The position numbers and the translations under genes are program-made. This document shows, one piece after another, positions 47,001 to 57,857 of a stretch of DNA of 64,000 nt (the stretch's first letter is position 1; each line of letters opens with the position of its first letter). Below the pieces are notes generated by a model. It did no database searches. It was not told where the DNA came from and saw nothing but the letters and a program-made list of their open reading frames with translations. Origin of the DNA: Cristatella mucedo (lineage: Eukaryota; Bryozoa; Phylactolaemata; Cristatellidae); assembly GCA_009760855.2 (NCBI GenBank), contig WPIO01000121.1, positions 277,001 to 341,000 of the forward strand, read 5' to 3'.

Positions 47001-50000
47001 CAACTAAATCAGCGACGCTCGATGTCGCCTTTACCGCCGACAGCGAGCTTTCCTTTGCTGACTATGCATTGTGGGAAGCCGACGCACAGAAATGATCATG
47101 GTCTATCGCTGGTCGACTTTCGAACCATTAGGTCTCCTCTTGGTCCGTTCTGGCTGATGCATTAAAGCGGTCAACCTGTTCCTGGCAGCCAATCGAGCAC
47201 ACGCTTCCTGCTACGACTGTCAGCTGACGCGCACGGCTACTTTAGGAAACCGGGTGCTTTCTTTCATGTTCATCGCCAACTGAGAACCGCACGCTTTTCC
47301 GGCATGCCATCTCAGACGCACATTCAGTCATCGCAAGTCAGAACAGCATCCGGTCCAATGCATGCACTCTTCAGCTGCAGCAACTTTGGTACGCTTCGCT
47401 AGTGCTGGGCGATGCCTTATTTGCAAGTCCCAGAGTGCCTTGCAAATGAGTGGCGCCTATTTACCTTGCGAGTCCTTGACCATTTGCTCTCTGTCTGCCG
47501 TTCAAGTCTCCAGTGTGCAGCAGCAGCCGCTGTCTCTACCGCCGCCGCCGTCAACGGCTGTGACCGTGTCAACCGAAGGGAATAGGATAACGTCGCAGTC
47601 TGCTTCAATGACGTCACTTCCTGCTTTGACGACTCCGGAGGCAGTTTTTGGCGCTACGACCACCGACTCCTGGCAGCGGGCTGGACCGACTGCGATAGCT
47701 GACAGCGCCACGACTCTGCCCACGTCGTCACCGTCATCGGAACCGTTGGCGCCGAAGAATATTCTCGATGCGACAGCAGTGTTAGCGGACAGCTCAGCCG
47801 ACGCGACTCTCGTCGGATCCTCGGCTGCCGCGCCGGCTCCCGGAGCAGCGACGTCGGCTGCTGCGGCGGCGGCACGCTCGAGCAGAGCCGCCGCTGCGAC
47901 GGCGTTGCTGGCGGATGTGCCTTGGGCGTACGACGCAACGAAATCTATAACAGCTTCGTCGATTCCGGCAGACCCTCAACCGACCATTGCCGCCACTTTG
48001 GTCTCGTTCCGGTCGCTTGCACTTTCGGCGATCGCCGAGCTAACGTCACGCACCAAGCAGGCTCAAGAAGCAGCGTCAGGTGGCGCTCTGACAATTGTGC
48101 CGTCGGAGATTAGCGCGGCGTTTTCGCTGTCGTCGGAGATTAGCGTGACGTTTTTGCTTTCGTCGGAGATTAGCGCGACGTTTTCGCCTGCTTCAGAAGC
48201 TGCTGCAGCTACAACGTCGCTCGCCGCAATCGATTCGTCCACTCTTCTGACAACGACTCAGCGGACCACGACCCCGTCAACTACGACTTCATCCATTGCG
48301 ACTCCATCGAACCTGAATCGGCCGATCGCGACTCACTTGACCACAACTCCGTCGACCACGAGTCCGCTTACCAGCACTTGGCTGACGGCAACTCCGCTGA
48401 CCACAAATCAGCCGACTACGATTCCAGTCGCCACTACTTCGCTGACAAACCATCAGCCTATCACGACTCTGTCGACCCTCACACCGTCGACCACAACTCT
48501 GCCGACCGCCACTCAGCCTACAACGACTTCGCTGACCACGACACAGCCGATTCCGTCTCCACTGACCACAATTCAGATGCTCGCGACTCAGCTGACTACG
48601 ACTCGGAAAAATAGCTTGATCCAGCTGACAGCACTCAGCTCAATCGAGGCGGCCACCACTAGCAGCTTCACTAAAGGTTAACTATGAAAACAGCAGCAGA
48701 AAGCTCAGGCAGCAAGTGTTGCAGAGGCGACAGTAGATGCATGCGGCTCTCACCTCTGGCCATCCTTGACCACTGGCCTTGAAAGCGGCGCCGATCGGCA
48801 ATGGCATGCTGGCGTGTATACTCTGTTGGAAAGAGGCCCCGACCGCAATCAGGTTTTGGCTGCTGGAAAGACGTTCGTCTCGTGCAGACGCCAGTCCTGG
48901 CTCCTCGTCATTGCCTGATAGTGCTTCCCGAGCAAATTCAATCTCTCCGTTTGCACTTGCCTGGGCACGAAAGAATTTTCAGTACATCTCCATTACTTTA
49001 AAATTTAGTTCTGTAGGGGTAGGTGCATTGTTCGAGAGCTAGTGTATTATGATTTCAATGGTATCGGCCCACACAATGTGGGTTATATTTTTAAGAAAAC
49101 TTCTAATTCCTGGCTGATCCTAGTTACACAACTAAGTATTTCGAAATTTTCTGCGTGCTTATTGACTGTTATCAAGGTTCTCGCATTCGACGACCGACTT
49201 AGACGAAGCTCAAAGCCTCCTGCATTGGTCGAGCGCCTGTACAGAAATTCAGTTATCTTGGGGGCAATACACATGAATTGGGTTCTTGTAGTTCTTGTAA
49301 ACTCAAATCTGGAAAAAGTGCTCGTTTTCTCCTCGTCCGCAACCTAATCAATTTGTCAATTAAAGTCTTCTTTGAATTGCATTAAGGAAAGATAGTCCAA
49401 GGTGAATTGTGAACATCGCCGAGCGGCGATGTTGGCCGAGTGGCGATCGTCGCGTGACATCCTCGCGCAATTAGAATGCTGTGACGGAAGCGGTGGCGGC
49501 AGCAGAGGCGGATGCGTCGCCACGTGTTCGTAGTATCAGTGCGATGGGCGATTGGCCGCTCTCGAGAGCGCTTCCGACTGTAACTCTTTTGCTTCAGGAT
49601 TCGGAACGCCGAGAATCGTATCCTTACGTGAGTATTGAGTAGAATTCGACACCAGCGTTAGTTAATCTCTTATTAATTTAACTATTTGTTATAAATATAA
49701 TCTTAATTTTTTATAAATTTTATTTTATTTATTTAATTAATTTATCATTATTTTGAAATTAATTTCTTATTATTTTTTGCACCAATACTTTCTAGCTTGA
49801 TCGTCACTTGATCCGCATCGCAAATGCTCGATGAAGGATCGATGGAAAGTTCCCGAGCTCAACGAACAAGTCGGTCATGTCCGGTCCATTCGAAAATTAG
49901 CGACTCAGCTCGCGATCTTTCGCCTCTCTCTCTCTTTCTTCAGTCAAGCCGGCTTCGCAGTCAACGTTGTATCCGGACCTGCCCACGTGGTGCTGCGGGT

Positions 50001-52763
50001 CCAAGTATGCATTCGACGGCAACGCTGCCACCATCGCTCACACTCAGGATGCTCCCTACCAGTGGATCGCCGTCGATCTGGGAGGGCAGCACGTCGTCTC
50101 GATGATCGCCGTGACGGCCCGATGCGACTGCTGCGGTCGGTGATTGCTGCGGCCCGAGTGTGCAGGCATGGCAGCGCTACTGCTTCGCCGAGCTCCTATC
50201 GCGGACTCCTCAAGCGAGTGAGGCCACTGCGCTCTGTCTCCCACTGTGCTCGCGCATCGGCACGGTTTCAATGAAGATTGCCCGTGCCGCAGTCGCGGCC
50301 GATTGCATTCGCGACTCGCGGTGGCGGCAGCGGCCGCAGTAATGGGTCCGATAGGCCAATGAGCGAGCGGTGATATGTTGCAACCATGTCAGGCTGTTCA
50401 CCTCAAGCTGCTAGTAGGCCCTTTCGGCCGCCTTCTTCTAGGTGACCTGGCGACTACTATTCTGAACCTTTCGGGTCGGGGCTCACGTTCTACTAGGAAC
50501 CCGCAGCAAAATTGTAGAGTCAAAATCTTCAAGTAAAAGTCAGTGTGGATAAAATTGAAGCAGAGCCACTGAACGCCAACGCGAGTAAAGCCACGAGATC
50601 GACCTAAATTCTAGGGCTGTTAAGCAGGTCCTTAAAGTACAGTTGCCATGTTCAAACGAATGTAAAAGTTACAGTAACGTCATTACTTCTTGAGTACTCA
50701 GCTGCCTTGGATATCAGTACCACTCGGTGGCAGGTTGCGTGTCTTGTTTTCTGCCAAGACGAGAAGATTTTGGCTTTTGGTCTTAGATACGTCAGAATTA
50801 CTAAGCGAATTGTTCTTTTTCATAAAAGGAGAAATCCGCAAAGTTTAGACTGATCCATAAACCTACTGTCACAGGGCAAAATTAAGACTCACATTACGGC
50901 TTTCGATATACGGCAACAAAGCACTCAAACTTCTCAAGCCTGCATCAACTCTCAAGATGCGAAAAATGAAAGAAAAAGTAAAGCCTAAAAAAAAAGCTGC
51001 ACCAACCTGAGATGACTATAATGTCACCGCTATGTGACACCGGTTTCTCTCAGCATCCGGTGTTGGTAGATAGTCCGTCGAACGGACGCTCCAAAAAAGG
51101 GCAGCTGCGAATCGCGATTCCCGAGCTCGAGGGGTGGAGCTGCCATATATCGTGCCTAGCCATAGCTCGGCCGCAAAAATCTGCCGGACTCCGGGCCCAC
51201 GCACTTTCGACTGCTGCGTTGAGCGCTCCATTTTCACCGCTCGGCGTGCTGCAACCGTCGACAGTGGCCGCCGCCCAGGAGGTCGGCCGTCGGGTGACGT
51301 CACTCTGCTGCCGCTGAGCGAAAGCCCCAGGCAAGACGTAAGCTCGGGCGTTTGATTCATCCGAGCCACTTCCGCAGTAATCACCTGGTGCGAATGAGGC
51401 CATGCATAGTGTCTACGACCTTGACCTTAAGGTTAATCGCGGCCCTACGCCCTAGTGGTTGCTCATCGCCACTCAGCTGCGATCAGCCCCCGGTGCGATG
51501 CAACAGAAACCCGCGACAGGAGACCAAAATGGCCGCTGCCACTGGCTCAGCATTGCTGCGCATCCGGTCCGAGGACGCGCTCTCAGGAATCCTCATTTTC
51601 GGAGATTTCTCCTGCGGTCGTTGCGAATCTAACGCAGCTGATAGACAACGCGGGAGTTTCTGTGTAGAAAACTCCGTACGTCTCGCCATCTGATGAATCA
51701 TGACGAGGATGCATCACTCCGCAACCTCGCAAAGAAGCGGCTGCCGCCGCTGGCTGTCACGTGGCTGTCTTGCCCGCCGTCGCCTTCCCCCCTACTACCG
51801 CGCGTACCGCCTTTCGAGAGCCGCCGCAGGCAAGAATATCGCAACGCGTCTATCCTTTGCTGACCTGCCTAAGAGTGACGGTCGTTGAACCGAATTGAGG
51901 CCTGGACACCTGGATTCAAACTAAAGCCAGGTTCTTCCTTGCTATTTTTCAGCCCACCAAATCCGTTCTTGTTTGCGGGAAAGCTTTTTGTTAGGGCTCC
52001 ATCGAGTATTCAGAGCTTGGCCGGAAAGACATAAGAATCTTGTTTAGCCTCTTAATCTTATTAATCTTTATCTTAATCTTATGTATGCAAATGCGTTACG
52101 TTTTACATCGCTTCCTTGAATTAGTACCATAATTAATTATTACTATTAGTATAATCCTAATTCTAGAATAGTCCTTGAATAGCTCCCAATCTCTCTAGCC
52201 GAGTACCAAGTTCGAGCGATCGCTAGCATTTAGCGTCATTTTACACGAACGCCAGACGTTCCGACGCCAACCGTGGACGCTCTAAGAAGGCATATCCATC
52301 CGATCACGCGTGCTTATCAGCCGCGACGCTCCTTCGCTGCTCCTTCGCTGGTCGCGGTGGCCCGGGCGCCGTGCTTTGCTGTCGCGAGCGGCACCCGGCG
52401 ACCCGCGCGCGAGCCGGAAGCGCGAGCGGCAGACGCGCGTCGTCCGCCGTCCTGTCCATCCCCAGATCCGCGCCCGATCAAAATAACGCGCCGTCGCTTG
52501 GCTGCTTTCGCTTCCGTTCAGGCAACCGGGCGCACGACTACGATTTGCGCATTGGCTCGAGCCCAACTCCCACTTCCGGTTTCTTCTACGGATCGCTGTG
52601 CGCTCACTTCACCGGACCTATGCAGAATTGCCAGAGCACCAACTTTACATGCCCCGATTCTGCGGTTGGAAGATACGTGAGCATACAAGTCATGATGCCA
52701 TCGTCCAACGGCGACAACTTGTTCAACTTGGCCGAGATGACCGTTTACGGAGCTTTGCTCTAG
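43941..52763 (+). CDS. gene E: secreted PAN-mucin-F-type lectin with intact sugar motif
   Basis: Predicted six-exon gene: 43941-44019, 46011-46277, 47507-48676, 49598-49627, 49944-50135 and 52522-52763. Spliced length is 1,980 nt, or 659 aa, open throughout with phase-1 introns. It has a signal peptide (1 to about 27), PAN-A domain (27-115), mucin-like region (116-505) and F-type lectin domain (506-659). His548, Arg575, Asp577 and Arg582 form H-x26-R-x-D-x4-R, with vicinal Cys578-Cys579. In F-type lectins (the eel agglutinin family) these residues contact fucose. Arg582 comes from the last exon, so the site is completed only by splicing. It is the best candidate functional lectin of the cluster. 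A LINE A tail and a SINE lie in intron 1. The AATAAA seen in gene B at the equivalent 3' position is not present. Confidence 0.7.
45163..45345 (+). mobile_element. tRNA-derived SINE-like repeat
   Basis: A-box region TGGCACACTAGG at 45177 and B box GGTTCAATTCC at 45228-45238, followed by the body AGTGGTGGTGATAGCCATAA and CTCTTCTGTCGCTATACAA shared with the other copies. Confidence 0.72.
45762..45846 (+). mobile_element. L2-like LINE family A, 3' tail
   Basis: ACAGCAAATGTAAAGCGCC, the complete outer and inner hairpin stems, and a (TTA)n-like end. One of the best-preserved tails; no coding part precedes it. Confidence 0.7.
46011..46277 (+). CDS. gene E exon 2, PAN/apple-like domain (type A)
   Basis: An 89-residue phase 1-1 exon from CCTTATAG to ACCG|GTGAAT. 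The core is LQLCASEC, CTAVSYSPSRGVCDL and EAMLLLRT. It has four extra residues (Ala-rich) before the third Cys relative to gene D. Confidence 0.72.
46278..47506. other. gene E intron 2
   Basis: A pyrimidine-rich segment follows the PAN-A exon. CACGTG boxes recur at about 46865-46890, possibly a remnant of the array after the PAN-B exon of gene B. The block at 47220-47310 is shared upstream of the mucin exons. No PAN-B exon is seen. Confidence 0.4.
47507..48676 (+). CDS. gene E exon 3, mucin-like region
   Basis: A 390-residue phase 1-1 exon. The acceptor CCGTTCAAG was chosen because it is the only nearby AG in phase and aligns with gene D. It ends AAAG|GTTAAC. The first half is Ala/Ser/Thr/Pro-rich. 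In the middle three 30-nt repeats encode SSEISATFS-like units (about 48104-48190). The last 130 residues are Thr-rich, built on LTTTP-like units. It is probably an O-glycosylated stalk. Confidence 0.7.
49598..49627 (+). CDS. gene E exon 4, 30-nt microexon
   Basis: Encodes GFGTPRIVSL between TTGCTTCAG and GTGAGT. Joined to exon 5 it gives IVSLLKPASQST, the typical start of an F-type lectin domain. Confidence 0.75.
49944..50135 (+). CDS. gene E exon 5, F-type lectin domain, N-terminal half
   Basis: A 64-residue phase 1-1 exon after TTTCTTCAG, ending TGCG|GTCGGT. It contains KPASQST, WCCGSKYAFDG, IAHTQ, YQWIAVDLGGQ and TARCDCC. It carries the ligand His, Arg and Asp and the vicinal Cys pair. 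The frame is correct only with phase-1 joining; longer open frames here in other frames are shadows. Confidence 0.75.
50136..52521. other. last intron of gene E
   Basis: 2.4 kb without an exon. Parts match the last intron of gene D and the relic intron of unit A (51040-51490). Some ORFs at 51.0-51.7 kb are long but not conserved as protein. Confidence 0.45.
52522..52763 (+). CDS. gene E exon 6, F-type lectin domain, C-terminal half and stop
   Basis: Starts after CTTCCGTTCAG in phase 1 with GNRAHDYDLRIGSSPT, so the ligand Arg is its third residue. It contains GSLCAHF, NFTCP, GRYVSIQ and LAEMTVYG and ends TAG. It is 6 nt longer than in B and D because of a two-residue insertion before NLAEM. 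Confidence 0.78.
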
Positions 52764-53696
52764 CCGGTGCGAACGTCTACCGGGCAACCACTCGAGCCGA
52801 CGACGACGCCGCTTAAAACATCGCTCAGATACCACTGTATTTTCAAGTGTCATTCCGACAGTCTCTGCGGCGTGAACGTGCCTCGTGAGGCGTCGCCGAC
52901 CGCCAACATGTAGCTGAGCACGTTACTCGCCGCCGCTGAGATGTGAAACGGTAGCGACGCTTGCGCCCGTCGCGAGGGCAGCCATTAGCGAGAGTTCGGC
53001 GATTAGAAAGCGAGACGCTATTTCGTCATCTGATTCCATCTAACCCTTTGTATAGCAATCGGAGCAGGGTTTCCTAGCGAGAGAACGCCATTGTGTGCAC
53101 TATTGGACAGCTGTAGTCTTATGCCGTAACGACGATGCCTGTGTACCGAGGTCAGCATTATCAATAATCCTTGTCATAGCGTGCGCACGTTTGTAATTGC
53201 CGTCAGTCTAACACAGAGGAAGCGAAATTGCCTGACTCCGTCTACTTCCACCTATTACTTGCACCGGAGTGCATCTTTACAAAATCTGACGAAGCAACCA
53301 GAAAAAATGGCGTCGGTGCAGCTCGGCTACTTTCTGCGTCACAAAAACGCTAATGAGTGCACACTTTAAACGCAGTGGTGGTGAATTGGCCGTCAGTTTC
53401 AATGCCAGTGTCTACGAATCCAAATTTGCCTCGGTCGATTGTCAAACGAAAGTTAATGGGAGCGGCAGCCCAGGGCCTTCCAGCTTTCGCGAGAAAGCTG
53501 CTTTCGCGAGAAAACTGCTTTCGCGAGAAAACGATGAAACGATGAATGCTTTCGTGAGAAAGCGAGAAGACGACGCCGCCCATCAAATGTAACGTATATA
53601 TGTGTGACATCTGTAACTCTACAAAGCGACAAACACTGTGTGTGAGTGTTACACAACAAAAGCTTCTAAAGCTCATTCCAATCATGAGCAACGTTT
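52764..53696. other. 3' flank of gene E
   Basis: Homologous to the 3' flank of gene B (15421-15900) and relic C. The place of the gene B AATAAA reads CCTAGCGAG. A short TTTCGCGAGAAA tandem lies at 53483-53565. Confidence 0.45.
53483..53565. repeat. TTTCGCGAGAAA tandem repeat
   Basis: Four units of CTTTCGCGAGAAA with about 17-18 bp spacing; the last is more diverged. The core is nearly palindromic. Confidence 0.75.
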
Positions 53697-54740
53697 GGCA
53701 ATAATAATAATAATAATAATGATAATGCACTTGATAAAGGGCCCTCAGAGAATTCAATCTCGTTCTAGTTGCTTTACATTTGTTGCAAAAGAAAATGCAA
53801 TTGAATGTTGAGTAATATCATGCTTGAAAAACAAACAAAATAAATAATATGGTTAGGGGTTAGGTGCACAGGGTCAGCATGCAAATGTGGTTAGTGGCAG
53901 CATGCAGAGTGTCAGCACGCATAAGCACATCAATGACGAATCACAGGGACCCACTAAATGCTGTCCTAAATAGGTGTGTTTTTAAGTTTCTTTTAAATGT
54001 CATCAAGTCAGTGGATGTTCTGACGCAAGTCGGGAGGGAGCTCCAGGCTTTGGGAGCATTCGAACTAAATGCATGGTCTCCAAAGGAGTTGAGGTTTGTA
54101 CGAGGTGTTGGCAGACTGTTGGATTCCGAAAAGTGGGTGGTCCGATGCTAGGCCTGGTGGGGAGTAGATCTGAGAGATAGGCTGGAGCCAAAGAATGAAG
54201 TGGCCTAAAAGTGAGTGACAAAAACCTTGAAATAAATCCGTTGCTTCACTGGTAGCCAGTGCAGGTCAGCGAGAAGTGGTGTAATGTGGCAACTGCGACG
54301 TTCACGACAGACAAGCCTAGCTGCGGCGTTTTGCACCAGCTGCAATCGCCTGATCGCACATGCCAGTAACCCAGTGAGCAGTGAGTTGCAGAAGTCAAGA
54401 CGGGATTCATGAATGTATGGACCGACTTAGACGTGGTATTCTTATCTAAACAAGCCCGAATTTTAGCAGTGCTATGTAGCTGAAAGTAGGCAGATTTGAC
54501 TGTGGAGCTGATGTGGTCATCTAACGAGAGGTCACTTCGGAACATGACACCTAGAGTTCGAGCTGATTCAACAAGAGATATGCTGGCAGAGCCAATTTTG
54601 AGCGTCCGCCTTTTCCAATTTCTGAATCACACTAGGCTTGCCCATAACTAGTAAGTTAGTTTTATCATCGTTTAGTTTAAGAAAATTTTCTGCCATCCAT
54701 GTGCGGATTTGTCAATCCATGCAGCAAGTGAGTTGTGAGG
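53697..54740 (-). mobile_element. L2-like LINE family A, 3' kilobase
   Basis: Read on the minus strand: TSYGQA, SCSEVTSR and FRSDLSLDDHISSTVKSAYF (54545 downwards), HFSLTCTGYQ, then MSLTFRPLHSLAPAYLSDLL, and finally the hairpin and (TTA)n at 53697-53790. It covers the RT thumb region and C-terminal tail with several frameshifts. It lies 0.9 kb downstream of gene E. Confidence 0.78.
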
Positions 54741-54744
54741 CAAC

Positions 54745-55110
54745 TAAGGATGTGCCGTAGTCGGCAGCAGGAGATTAGTTTTCGTTGGGTAAGACTGGTG
54801 TAAGGGGGTGCATCTACAGTCTAGTACATTCAGGGCGAAAGCTTCTGTGGCTAACGGTCTTGTTTAGAAGGAGTAGAAAGGATAATTTGTCTTCCATAGA
54901 TGATGAGATGGGATCATCTATGATGATCATCTATGATGATCCCATCATAGATGCCCATCATAGATCATAGGTGATCCTCGTGATGTAAGGGTACGATGAG
55001 ACTGTAACCGGTGACACACTCAGTCCAAGTTGATATGAAGGAGTCAAGCAAGTTGGATTTCGTGGATCAGCCCACGATATTTACTCTGTATGCGTCGATC
55101 AATAGAAGTC
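54745..55110 (-). mobile_element. LINE family B fragment, interrupted
   Basis: ATGTGCCGTAGTCGGCAGCA, ACAGTCTAGTACATTCAGGG and AAGCTTCTGTGGC match the 32.05-kb copy. A local ATGATGATC repeat (54896-54975) interrupts it. Confidence 0.5.
54896..54975. repeat. ATCTATGATGATC tandem/inverted repeat
   Basis: Several ATCATCTATGATGAT-like units in direct and near-inverted arrangement. Confidence 0.7.
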
Positions 55111-56552
55111 TATTTCTCAAAGAAGACACGCGGTCAAACCTCTCGGATTTGCTAGCTAGCCTTGCAGCCGTATTCATAAGCAGATGCAACGGACAAGCGT
55201 GCCGTAATTGGAAGCCCAGCCGAAATGGAATTGAAATAATTTAGCCGAGACAGAACCACGGAGCTCGATGAGATTCGGCTTTTCGGGTCACCATCGTAGA
55301 AGTCGCTAATCGTCAATGCGCATCGGACATGATGACTAGCGGTGGACGCCGCCTTAATAAAACTTTCAAAATTTAGCAGTTTTCAAAGAAGACTACTAAA
55401 AACTCGGAGAAATTGGGTGAAAATAACATTGGAAAGTGGACAATTGGAAATGGATCGAATGGATCCAATTGGATGGACTAGAGAGGAGACGGCGCCTTCT
55501 TGCTGTTCGCTCTTGAAACGCTGCAGCACCTATCAACGAGAAGAAACGCGAAGAATAGGACTTGGCTCGGCATTTGATCGTTCAAACCGGAAGAGTTACG
55601 AGAATTTGGGGCGTGCGCATAGCTGATGCTGACTGTGCGGAGCTTTGCCCAACTTGGTGGCGGGTGATGGCGCTCAAAGCGGAGGATGTAGACCGCAGAA
55701 GAAACTGCGAACAGTCAAAATGACCAGTAAACAATTAAGGAAATACCTAGTCCAACGATAAATAGCAGCCGCCAGTTGAACATCTAAACTTGCATTAGTG
55801 GTTTTATGGAGAAATTACCCTCTGAAGAAACGTGTCGATATAAATGCACGCTATTTTAGTCTTCGAGGATTCATTTTAAAATTATTAAAAAGCATTAATG
55901 TAGCGAGATTGTACATGCCAATTTTCTGTTTACGAGATCAAGTGCTAACCAAGCAACATTGGGTAAACCAAAAGTTCCTAGCTACTGCTGCAGCGATACG
56001 CGGCGCCTGCGCCGATAACACTTTCATGGCGACAGGTGACGCTCGAGCGGACGCGTTAGCGACCGGTAACGCTCGAATGGTTTTATCAAGCGCCACCTGT
56101 CGTTTTTCAATTGTCTTTTGACAGGCTGCTTCCACCGACTGACTGTGGCTAAAGCTGAGCCATTAGTAACAGCTCGATCGCCTGAATGAGGCAATGAGCA
56201 GAGAGAGAGAGAGAGAGAGAGAGAAGTTTTTAAGAAATTAAATTTGCCCCACTGCAAATCGATCGATCCGTGTGTGACAAGTGCTCTTTTACTTCGTATA
56301 ACGGCGTTCGGACTGCTGTCTTTAAAATGGGCGGATCGAATAATGCAAGAATGGACGTTAGAGATTCTCTTCACTCGATCGCAATTTTTCGCTAGTCAAA
56401 GCGACCCTTGAGGCCAGTCCTCTCCACTAGAGGCGCTCGTGGAGCTGACCGGATAGGTCGACTGAAGCGCCGCTCTGTCGTCTTTCTTCCGTCGCTTTTT
56501 GTCACCAGATGCGCGTCTCGCCGAGCGTGCACAGCCTCCGCTACAGGTCAGC
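55111..56552. other. unassigned intergenic sequence
   Basis: No exon or known repeat family. A GA tract lies at 56200-56224. Open frames at 55342-55626 and 55798-56121 have no domain pattern. Confidence 0.35.
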
Positions 56553-56821
56553 GAGTTAAATGCCAACAACTGCTTCTGGGCCAGAATTTGCAGCTAGCAA
56601 GTAGAAAAGGTTAGAGTAAACGCTTCCTTGGCCTTAGATAAACTAAATGAGCAAGTGGCCAGTCTAAATTTTACCTGCCACGATGTCTTGTGCAGACGCA
56701 GGATGGCGGTCAGCGCCGCTTTTGGTTTAGTTGAGGCGCTCGCCACGACCAAGGTTGGAGCGAATATATTTCATCACTTATGTAGATGACTCTAGATGTG
56801 CGGCCATTGTGAAACCGGGAA
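56553..56821 (+). repeat. dispersed repeat R, copy 1
   Basis: About 265 bp closely matching 63036-63296. Shared stretches include AAATGAGCAAGTGGCCAGTC, TTGTGCAGACGCAGGATGG and GGTTGGAGCGAATATATTTC. It has no recognised coding part. Confidence 0.75.
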
Positions 56822-56977
56822 GTACAATTCCTGTAAAGACCGCGGGACTCTCGGCTTCGATTCGACGCTGAAGAAGCTGCTTGAAGCCGGACCGCATTGT
56901 TCACCTTTGATGATCATGTACTTCGCTGATGGCCGAACGCGGTCAGCGCCAAGAGCTTTCAGCTCCTACTATTTCCA

Positions 56978-56994
56978 TATATATATATATATAC

Positions 56995-57065
<71 letters not shown>

Positions 57066-57072
57066 TGCGCGA
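56978..57072. repeat. (TA)n-(GT)n compound microsatellite
   Basis: TA repeats followed by about 28 GT dinucleotides and a short GCGTGC end; GT runs can adopt Z-DNA. Confidence 0.95.
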
Positions 57073-57677
57073 GCTCGCGTGCGTGCGTCACTAAACCGCA
57101 AATCAATTTACGAGGGTGAGTGGGTACATAGACTGCTGCTGAGGTTTGGTCAACATACGACTCAAACATCTGAGTCGGCAAAGAGTTTCGTTCGTGCACT
57201 TTCAATGTGCTTTGAATAATTATCCATCTGCCAAAAGTATTCCTCCCCCATAAAAGCTCTGGCGAAGGGGGCATACCAACATTTTTGACGCTGTCCGTAA
57301 ACAAGTTCCTGTACATAATCTCGTTGATTCGGTACGGATTTCCTACGGCGGAAGCTGAAAAACTAGACCCAACTTCCACCTCCTCCGGGCGGTAGTTGTC
57401 GCCATTTGCTCGACTGACTAAATTCAGTTCAAGTTTTCGGACGAACGTTTCCACTGACTAAATGCAAGTTCGCGTTCCAAGTTTTGCTTCCTGGCCTTGT
57501 CGCTTGATCACTTCTGGGCTAGTTGGATGTTAAAAGAAAATAAGTTGCCAATGATTGCTGTCGATGTTTGCTCTACGCTCGCCTGCCTCGCGCAGCGCCC
57601 GCCGATGGCGAGCGACGATCGAACAGGAGCGACGTGGCGCCGCCGTTTTCCGTCCGCTCGTAAGCGGCGCATGCCAG
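57073..57677. other. upstream region of unit F
   Basis: 57540-57660 is related to the promoter-proximal sequence of gene D near 27945-28040 (CTCGCCTGCCTCGCGC). No exon is seen. Confidence 0.4.
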
Positions 57678-57857
57678 CATAAAAGGAGCTGCGGTGGCGG
57701 CGGCGGCGGCGGCGGTGCGAATCGAGTGGCGGCAGGCTGACGACGTACAGCGGCAGCGGCGGCTGCACCTTCGGCGGCTCTGCAGTCAGCTGACCGCCTG
57801 CTTCCGTCCTCCTGCTTCCGTCCTCCTGCTTCCATCCTCCTGCTGCTCCCGCCAGAG
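57678..57857 (+). pseudogene. unit F promoter and exon-1 relic
   Basis: TATA-like CATAAAAG at 57678, then a leader exon homologous to gene D. The upstream ATG reads ATC and the preferred start codon reads GTA (57745-57747). Three direct 14-bp TGCTTCCGTCCTCC-type repeats disrupt the signal-peptide core. The CCAGAG|GTGAAC donor is intact. Confidence 0.6.

Noticed and set aside
46278-47506. A type-B PAN exon in gene E
   Set aside because: No CSLDC or GFYF-type pattern is found in any frame; only CACGTG boxes hint at a lost copy.
48378-48614. An Asp/His/Ser-rich 78-aa ORF inside the gene E mucin exon
   Set aside because: It is the shifted-frame reading of the Thr-rich repeat; the mucin frame is the one in phase with both splice sites.
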